DNA of 15,822 nt from Maribacter sp. Lineage in GTDB: Bacteria > Bacteroidota > Bacteroidia > Flavobacteriales > Flavobacteriaceae. The notes beneath the pieces are model-generated. The model ran no database searches. It was not told the origin of the DNA and worked only from the letters and a program-made list of their open reading frames with translations. The translations under genes were made by a program, and so were the position numbers. Shown piece after piece: positions 6,391 to 15,727 of this stretch (the stretch's first letter is position 1; every line of letters begins with the position of its first letter). The stretch lies in assembly GCA_018679695.1 (NCBI GenBank), contig JAHHKH010000233.1, forward strand, positions 1-15,822, in the 5' to 3' direction.

Positions 6391-9141
6391 TCAAGTTTCT
6401 TTTTCAAGGAAGGGAACCTCGGGATTGTAGATTTCGAGAATTAGTTTTTTTAATTCCTTGACAAAAGCAACAAGCGTTTCGGGTGTGATCATCTTGTCTT
6501 TACGCCGACTGCCTTTGCTTTCTTTGGTTGCGAATCCCAAGATACCCGCTTTCAGGTTTTTAAAGGAAACAATACCTGCTTCAAGTTCATTTAAATGGGC
6601 TTTGTCATTATACATATAGGCATAGCACAACAATTGAAATGCCATACTATATTTATAATCGGCAGTGATCAGGGACCAATCGAATACTTCAACTTGATTG
6701 GCCATTACCTTCCCTGTTTTATAATCAAGGATTCGAAGTACCCCGTCCTTTTCATCAATCCGGTCTAGCTTGCCTTTCAACTTTACCGGAAAATCCAATT
6801 GGGGAATGTTCAGATCTAGTTGCATTTTCTTCTCCAAGCCAAGGATCTTAATTTGATGTCGCTGGCATTCCGCTATCTCTTGATCAATAAAATTCCCAAT
6901 ATATTTGTTGATTACGTTATATGCGATTAAATTTTTACCGCGTAAATAACTTATATCGGCATAGGATTTTCTGAAATGTTTGTTTACTAGACCGTCTATT
7001 CTTGATTTGGCAGTTTTTAGCTTCTCACTGCTCAAATATTCCCCGAGCATTGGTGTATATAAATCCTCGAGCACGTCATGTATGATGGTGCCAAAAGTGT
7101 TTGCGGCAACCGTTTCCTCAACTTCAAGTAGGTCGTTGATACCCAAAAGATGTTGTTTATAAAAATCAATGGGATTACGTATATAATTACTCAAAGAAGA
7201 AGGCGAGAACCCCTTTTCGCCATGCTTTTGAATAAGGTCCATTAGCGATTTGTCCTTGATAATCCTGCATTCCTTTTTCGGTTCAACTTTTATTTCTGGG
7301 ACAGCGATAAACTCGGTTATATTTTCGCTGATTTTCCCATCGGTTAATAACTGCGTTATCAAGCGACTGCGTTCCCCGCCTTCCAGGACATCGGGTTCGG
7401 TATTGTAGATAAGGTATATGTTTTTTGCCCGTTGCAATAAACGGTAAAAATGGTAGGTATAAACCGCATCCTTTTCTTTAAATGTCGGAAGACCAAAATT
7501 TCTTTTTAAATCAAAAGGAATAAATGAGTTGTTTGATTTACCTGAAGGTATGATGCCTTCATTGACCGAGGTGATGATAACCGTCTCAAAATCAAGATTC
7601 CTACTTTCCAGCATTCCCATTAACTGTAAACCTTCTAAGGGATCTCCTTTGAAATCCATGTTTTCCATGGACAACAATTCCTTGAAAAGGGTTTGTAATG
7701 ATTTTAAGTCATTGATAAAGTCGTGCTTTTCCAATAATTCCCCTATCTGATTAAATAGGGTATAAAACCTATAAAGTTCCTCTAAGGCCAATGGATTTCC
7801 TGAAGCTTGGACCTCGGGTTTCAACAGTAGTACAATTTCAATACACCGCTCAACAAATTGTTTTGCACTTGGGGATTTGTCGAAGAATAGTTTGTCTAAT
7901 TTTTTGGACTTGTTATTAACATGGGTGCTAATCTTATTTTCTTGTAGAAAGGTGATATTCTTGTCTTTTATGGCACTTGTTAGTATTTGTGCCAAATTAT
8001 CAACGCCTTCCTGTAAAAGAAGATGGGTATAGGAATGTGACAAGAAAGACAGCACATGTTTGTAATACCAACCGTGCTTTTGCCTATTGACGTACAGGTC
8101 AAAAAATTGGGTAAAGAAACTTTCGAAGTTTGATTTGTTCAAAGGGTATCCCATGGTTACATTAACCTTTTCAATTTCTGTTGGGATGGAATTGAGCAGC
8201 GGATTTAGCAAGGACTCATCACTTAAAATTACAGCAGTGCGTTTCAAGTACTCGCTATTTTCATTGTTTATTGATTTAAGAAGGGAACCCACATATTTTA
8301 CCTGCGAAATATTTTTGGGCACTCCGACTACCTCAATGTTCTTTTTATGTGAAAAAAAAGAACTTATTCCTTGCAAGGGATTTTTTTGTAAATAGGGCCA
8401 GTTTTTTTGATGTTGTCTAATAAAATAACCTGCATCATGAATAGGATCATCTAAATAATAGTTATCCACATCCCAATAGATATCGGCATTTTGGGATTCG
8501 AGTATGCTTTGGATGATTTTACTTTCAGCAGAATTAAGCGCATTGAACCCAATAAATACGTAACGATTGTTTTGGTTGGTCCCTAAATATGATTCCAATT
8601 TTTCATAGGCCTTACGATAAATAAGTCCTTGATGACCGATGCCCTGTTTTAATAATCTTTGATTGAAGGTTTCATACAGCCTCTCCAGGTTATTCCAAAA
8701 TTCAATATAGTCCTCGACCAATTTCGTTTTTTCCGCTGCTAAATACCAATGGTTGATTTCTTGGATAGCCGATAAATTCGAAAAAAGTTTCGCCGGGTCG
8801 ATAAGATAACGATCGATCTCGTTAATATCCTGCAATAGTGTTTGCCCCCATTTTGAAAATTCAAGGAAACCTTCTTTAGCCTCCCTATTTTGGCTTAAAT
8901 AAGCGTAGTACAATTCAAAAAGTTGTTGAGTATTGGTTGCGCTGGATAGACCTGCAATGTTACCAACGAACTCCTCAATACTATAAATTTCAGGGGCAAA
9001 AATGGTTTTTTTGGTAGTACTGGCGATACTATTTCTTAGAAAGGTACCCGCTCTTTTGCTGGGGAGCACAAAAATAGTGTCTTCTACAGAGCCATGTTCA
9101 ATATAAATTTGACTTACGATTTCTTCAAGAAAACTTCGCAT
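6391..9141 (-). CDS. addB: AddB-like PD-(D/E)XK nuclease of the AddAB break-processing system
   Basis: This 916-residue protein is the probable partner of the AddA-like protein at 11874-14987. The N-terminal two thirds resemble an inactivated helicase. LPSKRAGTFL takes the first-motif place, no GxGKT Walker A is present, and FETVIITSVNEGIIPSG is the usual AddB/RexB segment. The C-terminal nuclease starts at SPSSLSNYIRNPIDFY. It shows TIIHDVLEDLY, then KLDRID, DYKTGK (D806, K808) and the QLLCYAY helix, so the RecB-type active site looks complete. The iron-sulphur cysteines of Bacillus AddB are absent. The ATG at 9141 is preferred over an in-frame TTG six bases earlier. The ompA terminator lies only 13 bases upstream, so it either has its own very close promoter or relies on read-through. 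Confidence 0.85.
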   Translation of the reverse strand: MRSFLEEIVSQIYIEHGSVEDTIFVLPSKRAGTFLRNSIASTTKKTIFAPEIYSIEEFVGNIAGLSSATNTQQLFELYYAYLSQNREAKEGFLEFSKWGQTLLQDINEIDRYLIDPAKLFSNLSAIQEINHWYLAAEKTKLVEDYIEFWNNLERLYETFNQRLLKQGIGHQGLIYRKAYEKLESYLGTNQNNRYVFIGFNALNSAESKIIQSILESQNADIYWDVDNYYLDDPIHDAGYFIRQHQKNWPYLQKNPLQGISSFFSHKKNIEVVGVPKNISQVKYVGSLLKSINNENSEYLKRTAVILSDESLLNPLLNSIPTEIEKVNVTMGYPLNKSNFESFFTQFFDLYVNRQKHGWYYKHVLSFLSHSYTHLLLQEGVDNLAQILTSAIKDKNITFLQENKISTHVNNKSKKLDKLFFDKSPSAKQFVERCIEIVLLLKPEVQASGNPLALEELYRFYTLFNQIGELLEKHDFINDLKSLQTLFKELLSMENMDFKGDPLEGLQLMGMLESRNLDFETVIITSVNEGIIPSGKSNNSFIPFDLKRNFGLPTFKEKDAVYTYHFYRLLQRAKNIYLIYNTEPDVLEGGERSRLITQLLTDGKISENITEFIAVPEIKVEPKKECRIIKDKSLMDLIQKHGEKGFSPSSLSNYIRNPIDFYKQHLLGINDLLEVEETVAANTFGTIIHDVLEDLYTPMLGEYLSSEKLKTAKSRIDGLVNKHFRKSYADISYLRGKNLIAYNVINKYIGNFIDQEIAECQRHQIKILGLEKKMQLDLNIPQLDFPVKLKGKLDRIDEKDGVLRILDYKTGKVMANQVEVFDWSLITADYKYSMAFQLLCYAYMYNDKAHLNELEAGIVSFKNLKAGILGFATKESKGSRRKDKMITPETLVAFVKELKKLILEIYNPEVPFLEKET

Positions 9142-9144
9142 GAC

Positions 9145-9152
9145 CAAAAATA
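9145..9152 (-). promoter_or_regulatory. Possible -7 element for addB (near-leaderless start)
   Basis: TATTTTTG on the minus strand fits TAnnTTTG and ends three bases before the addB ATG. The -33 region falls inside the ompA terminator and lacks a TTTG. If the site is real, the transcript would start at or near the start codon. Confidence 0.25.
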
Positions 9153-9154
9153 GA

Positions 9155-9184
9155 AAAAGCCCTGACAGTATCGTCAGGGCTTTT
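9155..9184 (-). terminator. Terminator of the OmpA-family gene
   Basis: A perfect 12-bp stem (AAAAGCCCTGAC/GTCAGGGCTTTT) has a 6-nt loop and is followed by a T-rich run on the minus strand. It begins 33 bases after the OmpA-family stop codon. Confidence 0.9.
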
Positions 9185-9216
9185 CAAATTTATTTTAATT
9201 GTATCGGTAGAAGAAA

Positions 9217-10557
9217 TTACTTGATTAAGTTAATCTCAACCCTTCTGTTCTGTGCTCTACCTGATCTTGTGTTATTTGTTGCGATTGGCTTAGCTTCTCC
9301 ATAACCGATAGCGGTTAATCTGTCTGAACCAATTCCTTCTTTAATCAAGAAGTCTCTCACAGAGTTCGCTCTCTTTTCAGATAATGACTGGTTCAATTTC
9401 TCGCTACCAACACTATCTGTGTGCCCTTCAACTGTAAATTTAGCGGTAGGATATTCATTCAAGATTTTAATGATATCTACAAAGACAGATACAGTTTCAG
9501 TTTTCAATGTCGCTCTACCAGTATCGAACAAGATAGTTCTGGCATAGTCGTTCAATTGTTTTTGAACCTCTTCAGTTACTTCAGGGCAACCGTTGTTTGC
9601 TACAGTACCTGCAACATCTGGACATTGGTCATCTTTATCCAATACACCATCACCATCTTTATCTGGCCATGGGCATCCTTTATTTTCAGCAGGACCTGCT
9701 TCGTTTGGACATTCATCATCTTTATCGGCAACACCATCACCATCAGCATCAGGACAACCTGCAAGAGCAGCTAAACCAGCTTCGCTAGGACAAGCATCGT
9801 CTTTATCGGCAACACCGTCACCATCAGCATCTGGGCAACCGCTCATTTCCTTAGAACCTGCGGCATTAGGACAGCTATCTTTGCTATCTTCGATACCATC
9901 ACCATCAGAATCAGGACAGCCATTGAAAGCTTCTAGACCAGCAACTTCCGGACAAGCATCGTCTTTGTCATAGATACCATCACCGTCAGTATCGGTACCA
10001 CCAAATTTAATCGACAAACCAGCAAGATGTTGCATGTGCTGAACACCATAATCTTCAAAGGCATGCTTATATTGTGATTGTACTGTAAGGCCAAGATTTT
10101 CTGTGAACCAGAAATTAATACCAACACCACCGTTTACAGTACCAGCACCAATCTCGTCAACCCAGGTGTAACCACCGCCTATTTCCAAGAATGGATCAAC
10201 AACGGTATTTTTCAAGAAATTATACTTAATTGTACCATCAATAGCATAGTGCGAAAGATCGTCAACTGCAGTATCCCCAAATTTGGTTATCTTATTCAAA
10301 GATCCCCTAGCACCTACAGAGAAACCATCTCCAACTGATTTAGATACACCAACGTAAGAAATAGAAGGAAGAATATTCCAGTGGTCATTCACATTGAAGA
10401 ATTCATTGCCAAAAGAACTTACATCACTTGTTGGATATACGTCTATGGCATTTACCCCAAAACTGACTTGCCAAGGGTTATTCTCGTCTTGCGCTTGTAT
10501 GTTGTTGTAACCTACCACAAGAAGGGCAACAACCAATAATTTGCTAAGATGTTTCAT
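9217..10557 (-). CDS. OmpA-family outer-membrane protein with thrombospondin type-3 repeats
   Basis: This 446-residue outer-membrane protein has a signal peptide (residues 1-23, ending IQAQ). It continues with a beta-barrel domain of the OmpA type to about residue 187. About 189-325 hold five calcium-binding thrombospondin type-3 repeats (DTDGDGIYDKDDACP, DSDGDGIEDSKDSCP and so on). The C-terminal OmpA domain, about 337-446, binds peptidoglycan (ILFDTGRATL, GHTDSVGSEKLNQSLSEKRA, ending GRAQNRRVEI). This is the standard architecture of abundant Bacteroidota OmpA proteins, anchoring outer membrane to cell wall. The ATG at 10557 is preferred to an in-frame TTG six bases upstream. It is a single-gene unit: a consensus promoter at 10592-10622 and a strong terminator at 9155-9184 frame it, in keeping with high expression. 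Confidence 0.95.
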   Translation of the reverse strand: MKHLSKLLVVALLVVGYNNIQAQDENNPWQVSFGVNAIDVYPTSDVSSFGNEFFNVNDHWNILPSISYVGVSKSVGDGFSVGARGSLNKITKFGDTAVDDLSHYAIDGTIKYNFLKNTVVDPFLEIGGGYTWVDEIGAGTVNGGVGINFWFTENLGLTVQSQYKHAFEDYGVQHMQHLAGLSIKFGGTDTDGDGIYDKDDACPEVAGLEAFNGCPDSDGDGIEDSKDSCPNAAGSKEMSGCPDADGDGVADKDDACPSEAGLAALAGCPDADGDGVADKDDECPNEAGPAENKGCPWPDKDGDGVLDKDDQCPDVAGTVANNGCPEVTEEVQKQLNDYARTILFDTGRATLKTETVSVFVDIIKILNEYPTAKFTVEGHTDSVGSEKLNQSLSEKRANSVRDFLIKEGIGSDRLTAIGYGEAKPIATNNTRSGRAQNRRVEINLIK

Positions 10558-10591
10558 GTTCAAAATTTTAAGTTTAAGTGTTTATTAGCTG

Positions 10592-10622
10592 CAAATGTAA
10601 GTTGTTAAATATTATTAACAAA
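10592..10622 (-). promoter_or_regulatory. Promoter of the OmpA-family gene
   Basis: On the minus strand TTTG, 19 bases and TACATTTG match the Bacteroidota housekeeping promoter exactly. It ends 34 bases upstream of the start codon at 10557. It is the best promoter match in the window and separates ompA from kbl. Confidence 0.8.
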
Positions 10623-10670
10623 ATCATATTCCTATTTTTTTTAACGTATTTCATAGGATAAATACTGCCG

Positions 10671-11864
10671 TTAAACGATTTTTAATTTTTTGCCTACTTC
10701 AATAAAAGCGGCAATTGCCCGGTTCAAATGATCTATATCATGGGCCGCCGAAAGCTGAACGCGGATTCTCGCCTTTTCCTTAGGGACTACGGGGTAGAAA
10801 AAGCCAATGACATAGATGCCTTTTTCCAATAACATATTGGCCATTTGTTGCGATAATTTTGCGTCGTATAACATTACGGGTACAATGGCTGAATCCCCGT
10901 CAATAATATCAAAACCAGCTTCCTGCATTCCCTTTTTAAAATATTCGGTATTGAATTGCAACTTGTCCCTCAATGAGGTATCATTGTCCAACATTTCAAA
11001 GACCTTTATCGAAGCCCCGACAATGGCCGGTGCCAATGAGTTTGAGAATAAATAAGGTCTCGAACGTTGTCTGAGTATTTCGATAATTTCTTTCTTTCCT
11101 GTAGTATAGCCGCCCATTGCACCGCCCAAGGCCTTACCCAAGGTACCGGTAACAATATCAACACGGTCCATAACGCCTTTTTCCTCTAATGTGCCTTTAC
11201 CATTTTTTCCAATGAAACCGGCCGCGTGACACTCATCAACCATCACCATGGCATCATATTCGTCCGCAAGGTCACATATCTGATCCAAAGGGGCCAATAA
11301 ACCATCCATTGAAAAAACACCGTCTGTAACGATTATCTTAAAACGAGCGTTGTCTTCCTGCGCTTGTTTCAACTGTTTTTCAAGGTCCGCCATATCGCTG
11401 TTGGCATAGCGATATCGCTTCGCCTTGCAAAGACGTACACCATCGATAATGGAAGCATGGTTAAGCGCATCTGAAATAATGGCATCTTCTGGACCTAATA
11501 AGGGCTCAAAAACACCCCCATTGGCATCAAAAGCTGCGGCATACAATATGGTATCCTCAGTACCATAAAAATTTGCTATTTTTTGCTCAAGTTCTTTATG
11601 AATGTCCTGGGTACCACAAATGAAACGAACCGATGACATACCAAAGCCGTGCGTATCCAAGGTATCTTTTGCTGCTTGTACCACATCGGGGTGGGAGGAA
11701 AGCCCCAAATAATTATTGGCACAAAAATTTACAACCTCTTCCCCAGTTGATATTTTTATGACAGCATCTTGTTGGGATGTTATTATGCGTTCCTTTTTGT
11801 AAAGTCCATCGTTTTTAATCGATTCAATTTCTGCTGCCAGGTATTCCTTGATTTTTCCGTACAT
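10671..11864 (-). CDS. kbl: Glycine C-acetyltransferase (2-amino-3-ketobutyrate CoA ligase)
   Basis: This is a 397-residue PLP enzyme of the alpha-oxoamine synthase family. It converts 2-amino-3-oxobutyrate and CoA to glycine and acetyl-CoA, the second step of threonine breakdown, in the cytoplasm. Key residues sit where they do in the E. coli enzyme (398 residues): H136 in NHASIIDG, D210 and H213 in VDECHAAG, and the PLP lysine K244 in TLGKALGG. The substrate-loop GTQDIHKELE and the C-terminal RIRVQLSAAH are present. The length and the exact K244 position favour Kbl over BioF or SPT. It starts nine bases after the addA stop, so the two are likely co-transcribed. No threonine dehydrogenase gene is in the window. 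Confidence 0.94.
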   Translation of the reverse strand: MYGKIKEYLAAEIESIKNDGLYKKERIITSQQDAVIKISTGEEVVNFCANNYLGLSSHPDVVQAAKDTLDTHGFGMSSVRFICGTQDIHKELEQKIANFYGTEDTILYAAAFDANGGVFEPLLGPEDAIISDALNHASIIDGVRLCKAKRYRYANSDMADLEKQLKQAQEDNARFKIIVTDGVFSMDGLLAPLDQICDLADEYDAMVMVDECHAAGFIGKNGKGTLEEKGVMDRVDIVTGTLGKALGGAMGGYTTGKKEIIEILRQRSRPYLFSNSLAPAIVGASIKVFEMLDNDTSLRDKLQFNTEYFKKGMQEAGFDIIDGDSAIVPVMLYDAKLSQQMANMLLEKGIYVIGFFYPVVPKEKARIRVQLSAAHDIDHLNRAIAAFIEVGKKLKIV

Positions 11865-11873
11865 ATTTTCTAT

Positions 11874-14800
11874 TTAAACATATTCAATATTAATATCCTT
11901 ATTTATATAGGCTATGATTTTGTTTTCGATTATATAGCCCATAGTCTCCAATGCAACTGCATAGGAATTCAATTGTTGCAGGTAAGATGTGCTTTTCTTT
12001 CCTGTTTTATAATCAATGATCGTTGCCCTATTTCCATCCAGTATAATGCGATCAGGCCGTAAAATTTCCCCCTTTTCCGAAATAATCTCCTTTTCAATTA
12101 TAATTTCAACTTCTTTGGAATAGTATTTCTTAAGATCATTATGGTGAATTACAGCTGCTATTTTTGATTTAAGGCTATCTATTTCTGCCTTATTGATTAA
12201 TCCCTTCTGTTCCAAATCAACAAAAACCTGTTCAATGTCTTGGGTTGTTTCGATCAACCCCATAATATGATGAATTAGGTTACCTTTTGACAGTGCAGCT
12301 TCTTGCTCGGTATCCCAAAGTAACCCTGCTTTGGTCATGATATCGAAATTGGGGCTTTCCTTTTGGGAATATTGATACTGAATGCTCTTCTCAATGGTTG
12401 TGCCTTTTTTAGATGGAACTTTAGGACTCAAAGTGCCAAAGGTATAAACCAAATCTACATCATTCCAAAGGTTCTTTCCCTTTAGAAAATGTACGAATAC
12501 GTCCGAATAGTGCGATTTTCTATTTGATTTAATCGACGCATTTTCTTTTTGCGTAATAATGTACAAGCCTATTTCTGCCCTGGTCAGTGCTACATATAAA
12601 ATATTGAAGGCATCGAGCTCCAATTTGTGTTGCTCCTCCACAAAAGCCGTGGCGACTTCCTCGCTGTAAGCAACAACCTCTTTTTTCTTACTGATCAACA
12701 CCTCCTTAAATTCCCTAAAATTGGATGGGTCAACAGGAATCCACATTTTCGGGTCAATCTCCTTGTAGATATTTGAATTGGCATAAGGGAAAATAACAAT
12801 AGGAAATTCCAATCCCTTTGATTTATGAATACTCATAACCTTAATGGCATTCATATCGCCGGGGGCTGCAATGCTATGTTTATCTTTATTTTTTTCCCAA
12901 TAAGACAAGAATGTATGCAGGCCTGCGCCTTCTTTTTGTTCTACTTCGAGAACTATGTCCAAAAGGAAAGTGAGATAGGCGTTTGAGCCTTCTATTAATT
13001 TAAATTGTCTAATGGCAAGCTCTAAGCCATCGAAAACCGATATTTGGTTCAAGTGGGATATATTAAAATTGTATGTCTTCATTAGGAAAATTTCCAAATC
13101 TTCCAAATGGGCACTTATCAAAGCATGTTTATTTTCATATTCCCCTGATAAATAGTACAGAATATTATAACTGGACTCAAGGTCATCCTGATTATTACTA
13201 TAGTATAAAAGATCAATTAGGAATAGCACTTTTTTATTATTTGCAATCAACAGTGAGTCGGGTGATATGACAGGGACTTTCCTTTCTGATAAGAAATCGG
13301 CAAGAATTGCCCCATGTTTATTGTCTCGCACCAAAATTGCAATATCATTATAGGAATAAGCTTCTTGCAGAATGGCATGGATGGTTTTCAATACTTCTTC
13401 GCAGTTGAGTAAATCAAAATCTTGACCTTCAGTTTCTTCCAAAAAGCTAATTTGAACAAGCCCCCCCTTTTTTTTATTGGCTCGCTGTTGTGTTCCTTTC
13501 TCAAACAGTTCATGGTACAATTGGTTGTTCAAAAGTGGGCTGGTCATTGTAAAAAAGTCATTGTTGAATCTTATGATTTCTTCATGACTCCGATAATTTG
13601 ATGGCAGTTCATAGGTCTTTGGGGAAACCACGAAAGGATTTGTTTTTTTATCCACCAAACTCAACAATTGCTCTACTTTTCCACCCCGCCATCTATAAAT
13701 AGCCTGTTTAGCGTCACCAACCAAAAATAAGGAACCTTTATTTCCTTGGTTATCTTCACTCTCAAGTGCATTACCGATTAAGGGTATGAGGTTGTTCCAT
13801 TGTAATTCTGAGGTGTCCTGAAATTCATCTATGAAGTAATGGCGATATTTCTCTCCAAGTCGCTCATAAATAAATGGTGCCGGTTGGTTCTTTATTTCGT
13901 TTGAGATTATGGTATTGAATTCTGAAATTGAAAGTTGCCCTTTTTCCTCTTGTATGTTTTTAACTTCTTTTTGTAGGGCGTTCAAAACGGTTAGTGGTAC
14001 GAGGTTCTTGTAAATATTGACTAAGAACTGCAATAAATGAAATGTTTCCCTTATTTTATTGAAAATAATCACAAATTGAGTGTGAAGACTGTCTAATAAG
14101 GTCTTAATATCCTCAGGGCTGGTTTTTGTGTAAAGTGGCTCTGTTTCAAAATTCTGTTTCCAGACAGCACTAAAGTCGAATCCAAGATCACCCCTCTCGA
14201 TTTTCATCATGAATTTCGGAAAATAGCCCGATTTGAAGTCGGTTACCAAGAGACCATTATCCTGAATCAGCAGAAGGGCATTTGCTGCATTTTCAATTAA
14301 ATGCTGTTTACAATGTCTGATCCGTTTGGAGATGACTGTAATTAATTCCTCAAAATCGGTAAGACTTTTGTTCTTAAGTAATTTTAAGTGTTCGGCATGG
14401 GTTTCATTAAAAAGCAGCTTCCCGATTTTGTTCAAGTCAAATGATACATCCCAACTTCTGTCATCATCAATTTTTTCCAAGGCAAAATCCATTAAGACTT
14501 TGGTCAACGCCTGGTCTCGGCCTACTTTCTCCAATAAATTGTCGACAGCTTCACCCAATAGAAGATCGGAATCAAGAATAACTTCAAAATTTTGTGCAAT
14601 TTTAAGGTCTTTTGCGAATGTCCTGATGAGCCTATGGGTGAATTTGTCAATGGTTGACACATCAAAGAAACCGTAATTATGCAAAATGTCCTTGAGGGTT
14701 CTTTTTGCCTTATCCCGTAAAGCTTCCAGGTCAATATCCAATTCATTCATTAGGTCAACGAACAAGACTGAGGCTTCTTCCATGGTATTAACTGAAGAAA

Positions 14801-14987
14801 ATTCATGAAGACTCTTCAGAATCCGCTCTTTCATCTCATTGACCGCTTTGTTGGTGAAGGTGATTGCCAAAATTTGACCAAAAGAACCTGGTCTTGTAAG
14901 AATTATTTTCAGGTACTCCTTTGTGAGGGCATGGGTCTTGCCAGATCCTGCCGATGCATTGTAGATTTTAAAAGGATAACCTAACAC
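11874..14987 (-). CDS. addA: AddA-like UvrD/RecB-family helicase-nuclease
   Basis: This 1037-residue superfamily 1 helicase with a C-terminal RecB-type nuclease would unwind and trim double-strand breaks with the AddB-like protein. The motifs are Walker A ASAGSGKT (11-18), Ia TNKAVNEMKERIL (45-57), Walker B DEFQDTS (387-393), III GDAKQAIYRWRGG (424-436), IV NYRS (464-467), V SIHKSKGLEFP and VI LYVALTRAE. The nuclease has PDRIILDG and DYKTGKK (D992, K994). It is shorter than Bacillus AddA (about 1230 residues), as I recall for Bacteroidota members. GTG at 14987 is the only reasonable start, because an in-frame TAA lies nine bases upstream and the Walker A begins at residue 11. It forms an operon with kbl and is divergent from the superoxide dismutase gene. 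Confidence 0.9.
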   Translation of the reverse strand: MLGYPFKIYNASAGSGKTHALTKEYLKIILTRPGSFGQILAITFTNKAVNEMKERILKSLHEFSSVNTMEEASVLFVDLMNELDIDLEALRDKAKRTLKDILHNYGFFDVSTIDKFTHRLIRTFAKDLKIAQNFEVILDSDLLLGEAVDNLLEKVGRDQALTKVLMDFALEKIDDDRSWDVSFDLNKIGKLLFNETHAEHLKLLKNKSLTDFEELITVISKRIRHCKQHLIENAANALLLIQDNGLLVTDFKSGYFPKFMMKIERGDLGFDFSAVWKQNFETEPLYTKTSPEDIKTLLDSLHTQFVIIFNKIRETFHLLQFLVNIYKNLVPLTVLNALQKEVKNIQEEKGQLSISEFNTIISNEIKNQPAPFIYERLGEKYRHYFIDEFQDTSELQWNNLIPLIGNALESEDNQGNKGSLFLVGDAKQAIYRWRGGKVEQLLSLVDKKTNPFVVSPKTYELPSNYRSHEEIIRFNNDFFTMTSPLLNNQLYHELFEKGTQQRANKKKGGLVQISFLEETEGQDFDLLNCEEVLKTIHAILQEAYSYNDIAILVRDNKHGAILADFLSERKVPVISPDSLLIANNKKVLFLIDLLYYSNNQDDLESSYNILYYLSGEYENKHALISAHLEDLEIFLMKTYNFNISHLNQISVFDGLELAIRQFKLIEGSNAYLTFLLDIVLEVEQKEGAGLHTFLSYWEKNKDKHSIAAPGDMNAIKVMSIHKSKGLEFPIVIFPYANSNIYKEIDPKMWIPVDPSNFREFKEVLISKKKEVVAYSEEVATAFVEEQHKLELDAFNILYVALTRAEIGLYIITQKENASIKSNRKSHYSDVFVHFLKGKNLWNDVDLVYTFGTLSPKVPSKKGTTIEKSIQYQYSQKESPNFDIMTKAGLLWDTEQEAALSKGNLIHHIMGLIETTQDIEQVFVDLEQKGLINKAEIDSLKSKIAAVIHHNDLKKYYSKEVEIIIEKEIISEKGEILRPDRIILDGNRATIIDYKTGKKSTSYLQQLNSYAVALETMGYIIENKIIAYINKDINIEYV

Positions 14988-15063
14988 GTTCTTTTAGCTG
15001 CAAATTACATAATCTAAAATTGTTCTTAACAAATAATTATCTGAATATGTCTTTCAAAAAATG

Positions 15064-15071
15064 TAAATTTG
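15064..15071 (+). promoter_or_regulatory. -7 element of the superoxide dismutase gene
   Basis: TAAATTTG fits TAnnTTTG and lies 33 bases before the ATG at 15105. A CTG at 20-nt spacing could be a weak -33 element. Its position shows that the in-frame TTG at 15069 cannot be the start codon. Confidence 0.5.
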
Positions 15072-15104
15072 AGGAATATTTTTTCTAACATAAAAACTAC
15101 AACT

Positions 15105-15713
15105 ATGGCTTTTGAATTACCTAATTTACCCTATGCCTATGATGCACTGGAACCACATATCGATGCTAGAACTATGGAGATCCACCATACAAAACATCAC
15201 AATGGGTATACCAATAATCTGAATGCTGCAATCGCAGGGACAGACCTAGAGAACAAATCCATTGAAGATATATTGGCGAGTTTGGACATGAACAATGCAG
15301 CTGTGAGAAATAACGGAGGGGGGTATTACAACCACGCATTATTTTGGGAAGTAATGTCGCCCAATGGAGGAGGAGAACCTTCAGGTGAATTGGCCAATGC
15401 CATAAACGATGCCTTTGGCTCATTTGACACTTTCAAAGAGAAATTCAGTAGTGCTGCCGCTACAAGATTTGGTTCTGGTTGGGCTTGGCTCTGCGTTCAC
15501 AAAGGAGGAAAAGTTGAGGTTTGCTCAACACCTAACCAGGATAACGCATTAATGCCCAATGTTGGCTGTGGCGGACATCCTATTTTAGGACTTGATGTAT
15601 GGGAACACGCCTATTATCTAAATTATCAGAATAGAAGACCTGATTATGTAAAGGCATTTTTTAATTTAATCAATTGGGATAAAGTAGCAGAACTTTATGC
15701 TGCCAATAAGTAG
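15105..15713 (+). CDS. sodA: Superoxide dismutase, Mn/Fe family
   Basis: This 202-residue cytoplasmic enzyme disproportionates superoxide to oxygen and hydrogen peroxide. The four metal ligands are in place: H27, H77 (NHALFW), D164 and H168 (DVWEHAYY). Q145 in NQDNALM is at the place typical of manganese-type enzymes, and the GGG stretch after FWEVMSP is also of that type, so Mn or cambialistic use is likely. The ATG at 15105 (MAFELPNLPY) aligns with the family start. An earlier in-frame TTG at 15069 lies within the promoter box. The gene is a single-gene unit, with its own -7 element upstream and a perfect terminator hairpin 14 bases after the stop, divergent from addA. Confidence 0.96.
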   Translation: MAFELPNLPYAYDALEPHIDARTMEIHHTKHHNGYTNNLNAAIAGTDLENKSIEDILASLDMNNAAVRNNGGGYYNHALFWEVMSPNGGGEPSGELANAINDAFGSFDTFKEKFSSAAATRFGSGWAWLCVHKGGKVEVCSTPNQDNALMPNVGCGGHPILGLDVWEHAYYLNYQNRRPDYVKAFFNLINWDKVAELYAANK

Positions 15714-15727
15714 GTGGCAAATACTTT

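Noticed and set aside
6386..6393. A terminator between the convergent SDR and AddB-like genes
   Set aside because: Only two bases separate the stop codons and no hairpin is visible nearby, so any termination must lie inside the opposing gene.
9421..9973. Several plus-strand ORFs with His- or Ser/Pro-rich repeats
   Set aside because: They are antisense shadows of the thrombospondin type-3 repeat region of the OmpA-family gene. The periodicity comes from the repeats on the other strand.
9600..9990. Possible CRISPR-like or tandem DNA repeat array
   Set aside because: The regular DNA pattern is explained by five protein-level thrombospondin type-3 repeats in ompA. There are no unique spacers of constant length between identical repeats.
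10564..10670. A terminator after kbl
   Set aside because: The region contains the ompA promoter and AT-rich DNA, but I see no stable stem followed by a T run.
15069..15104. A 12-residue N-terminal extension of superoxide dismutase from a TTG start
   Set aside because: The TTG lies inside the TAAATTTG promoter box, and the family start aligns with the ATG at 15105.
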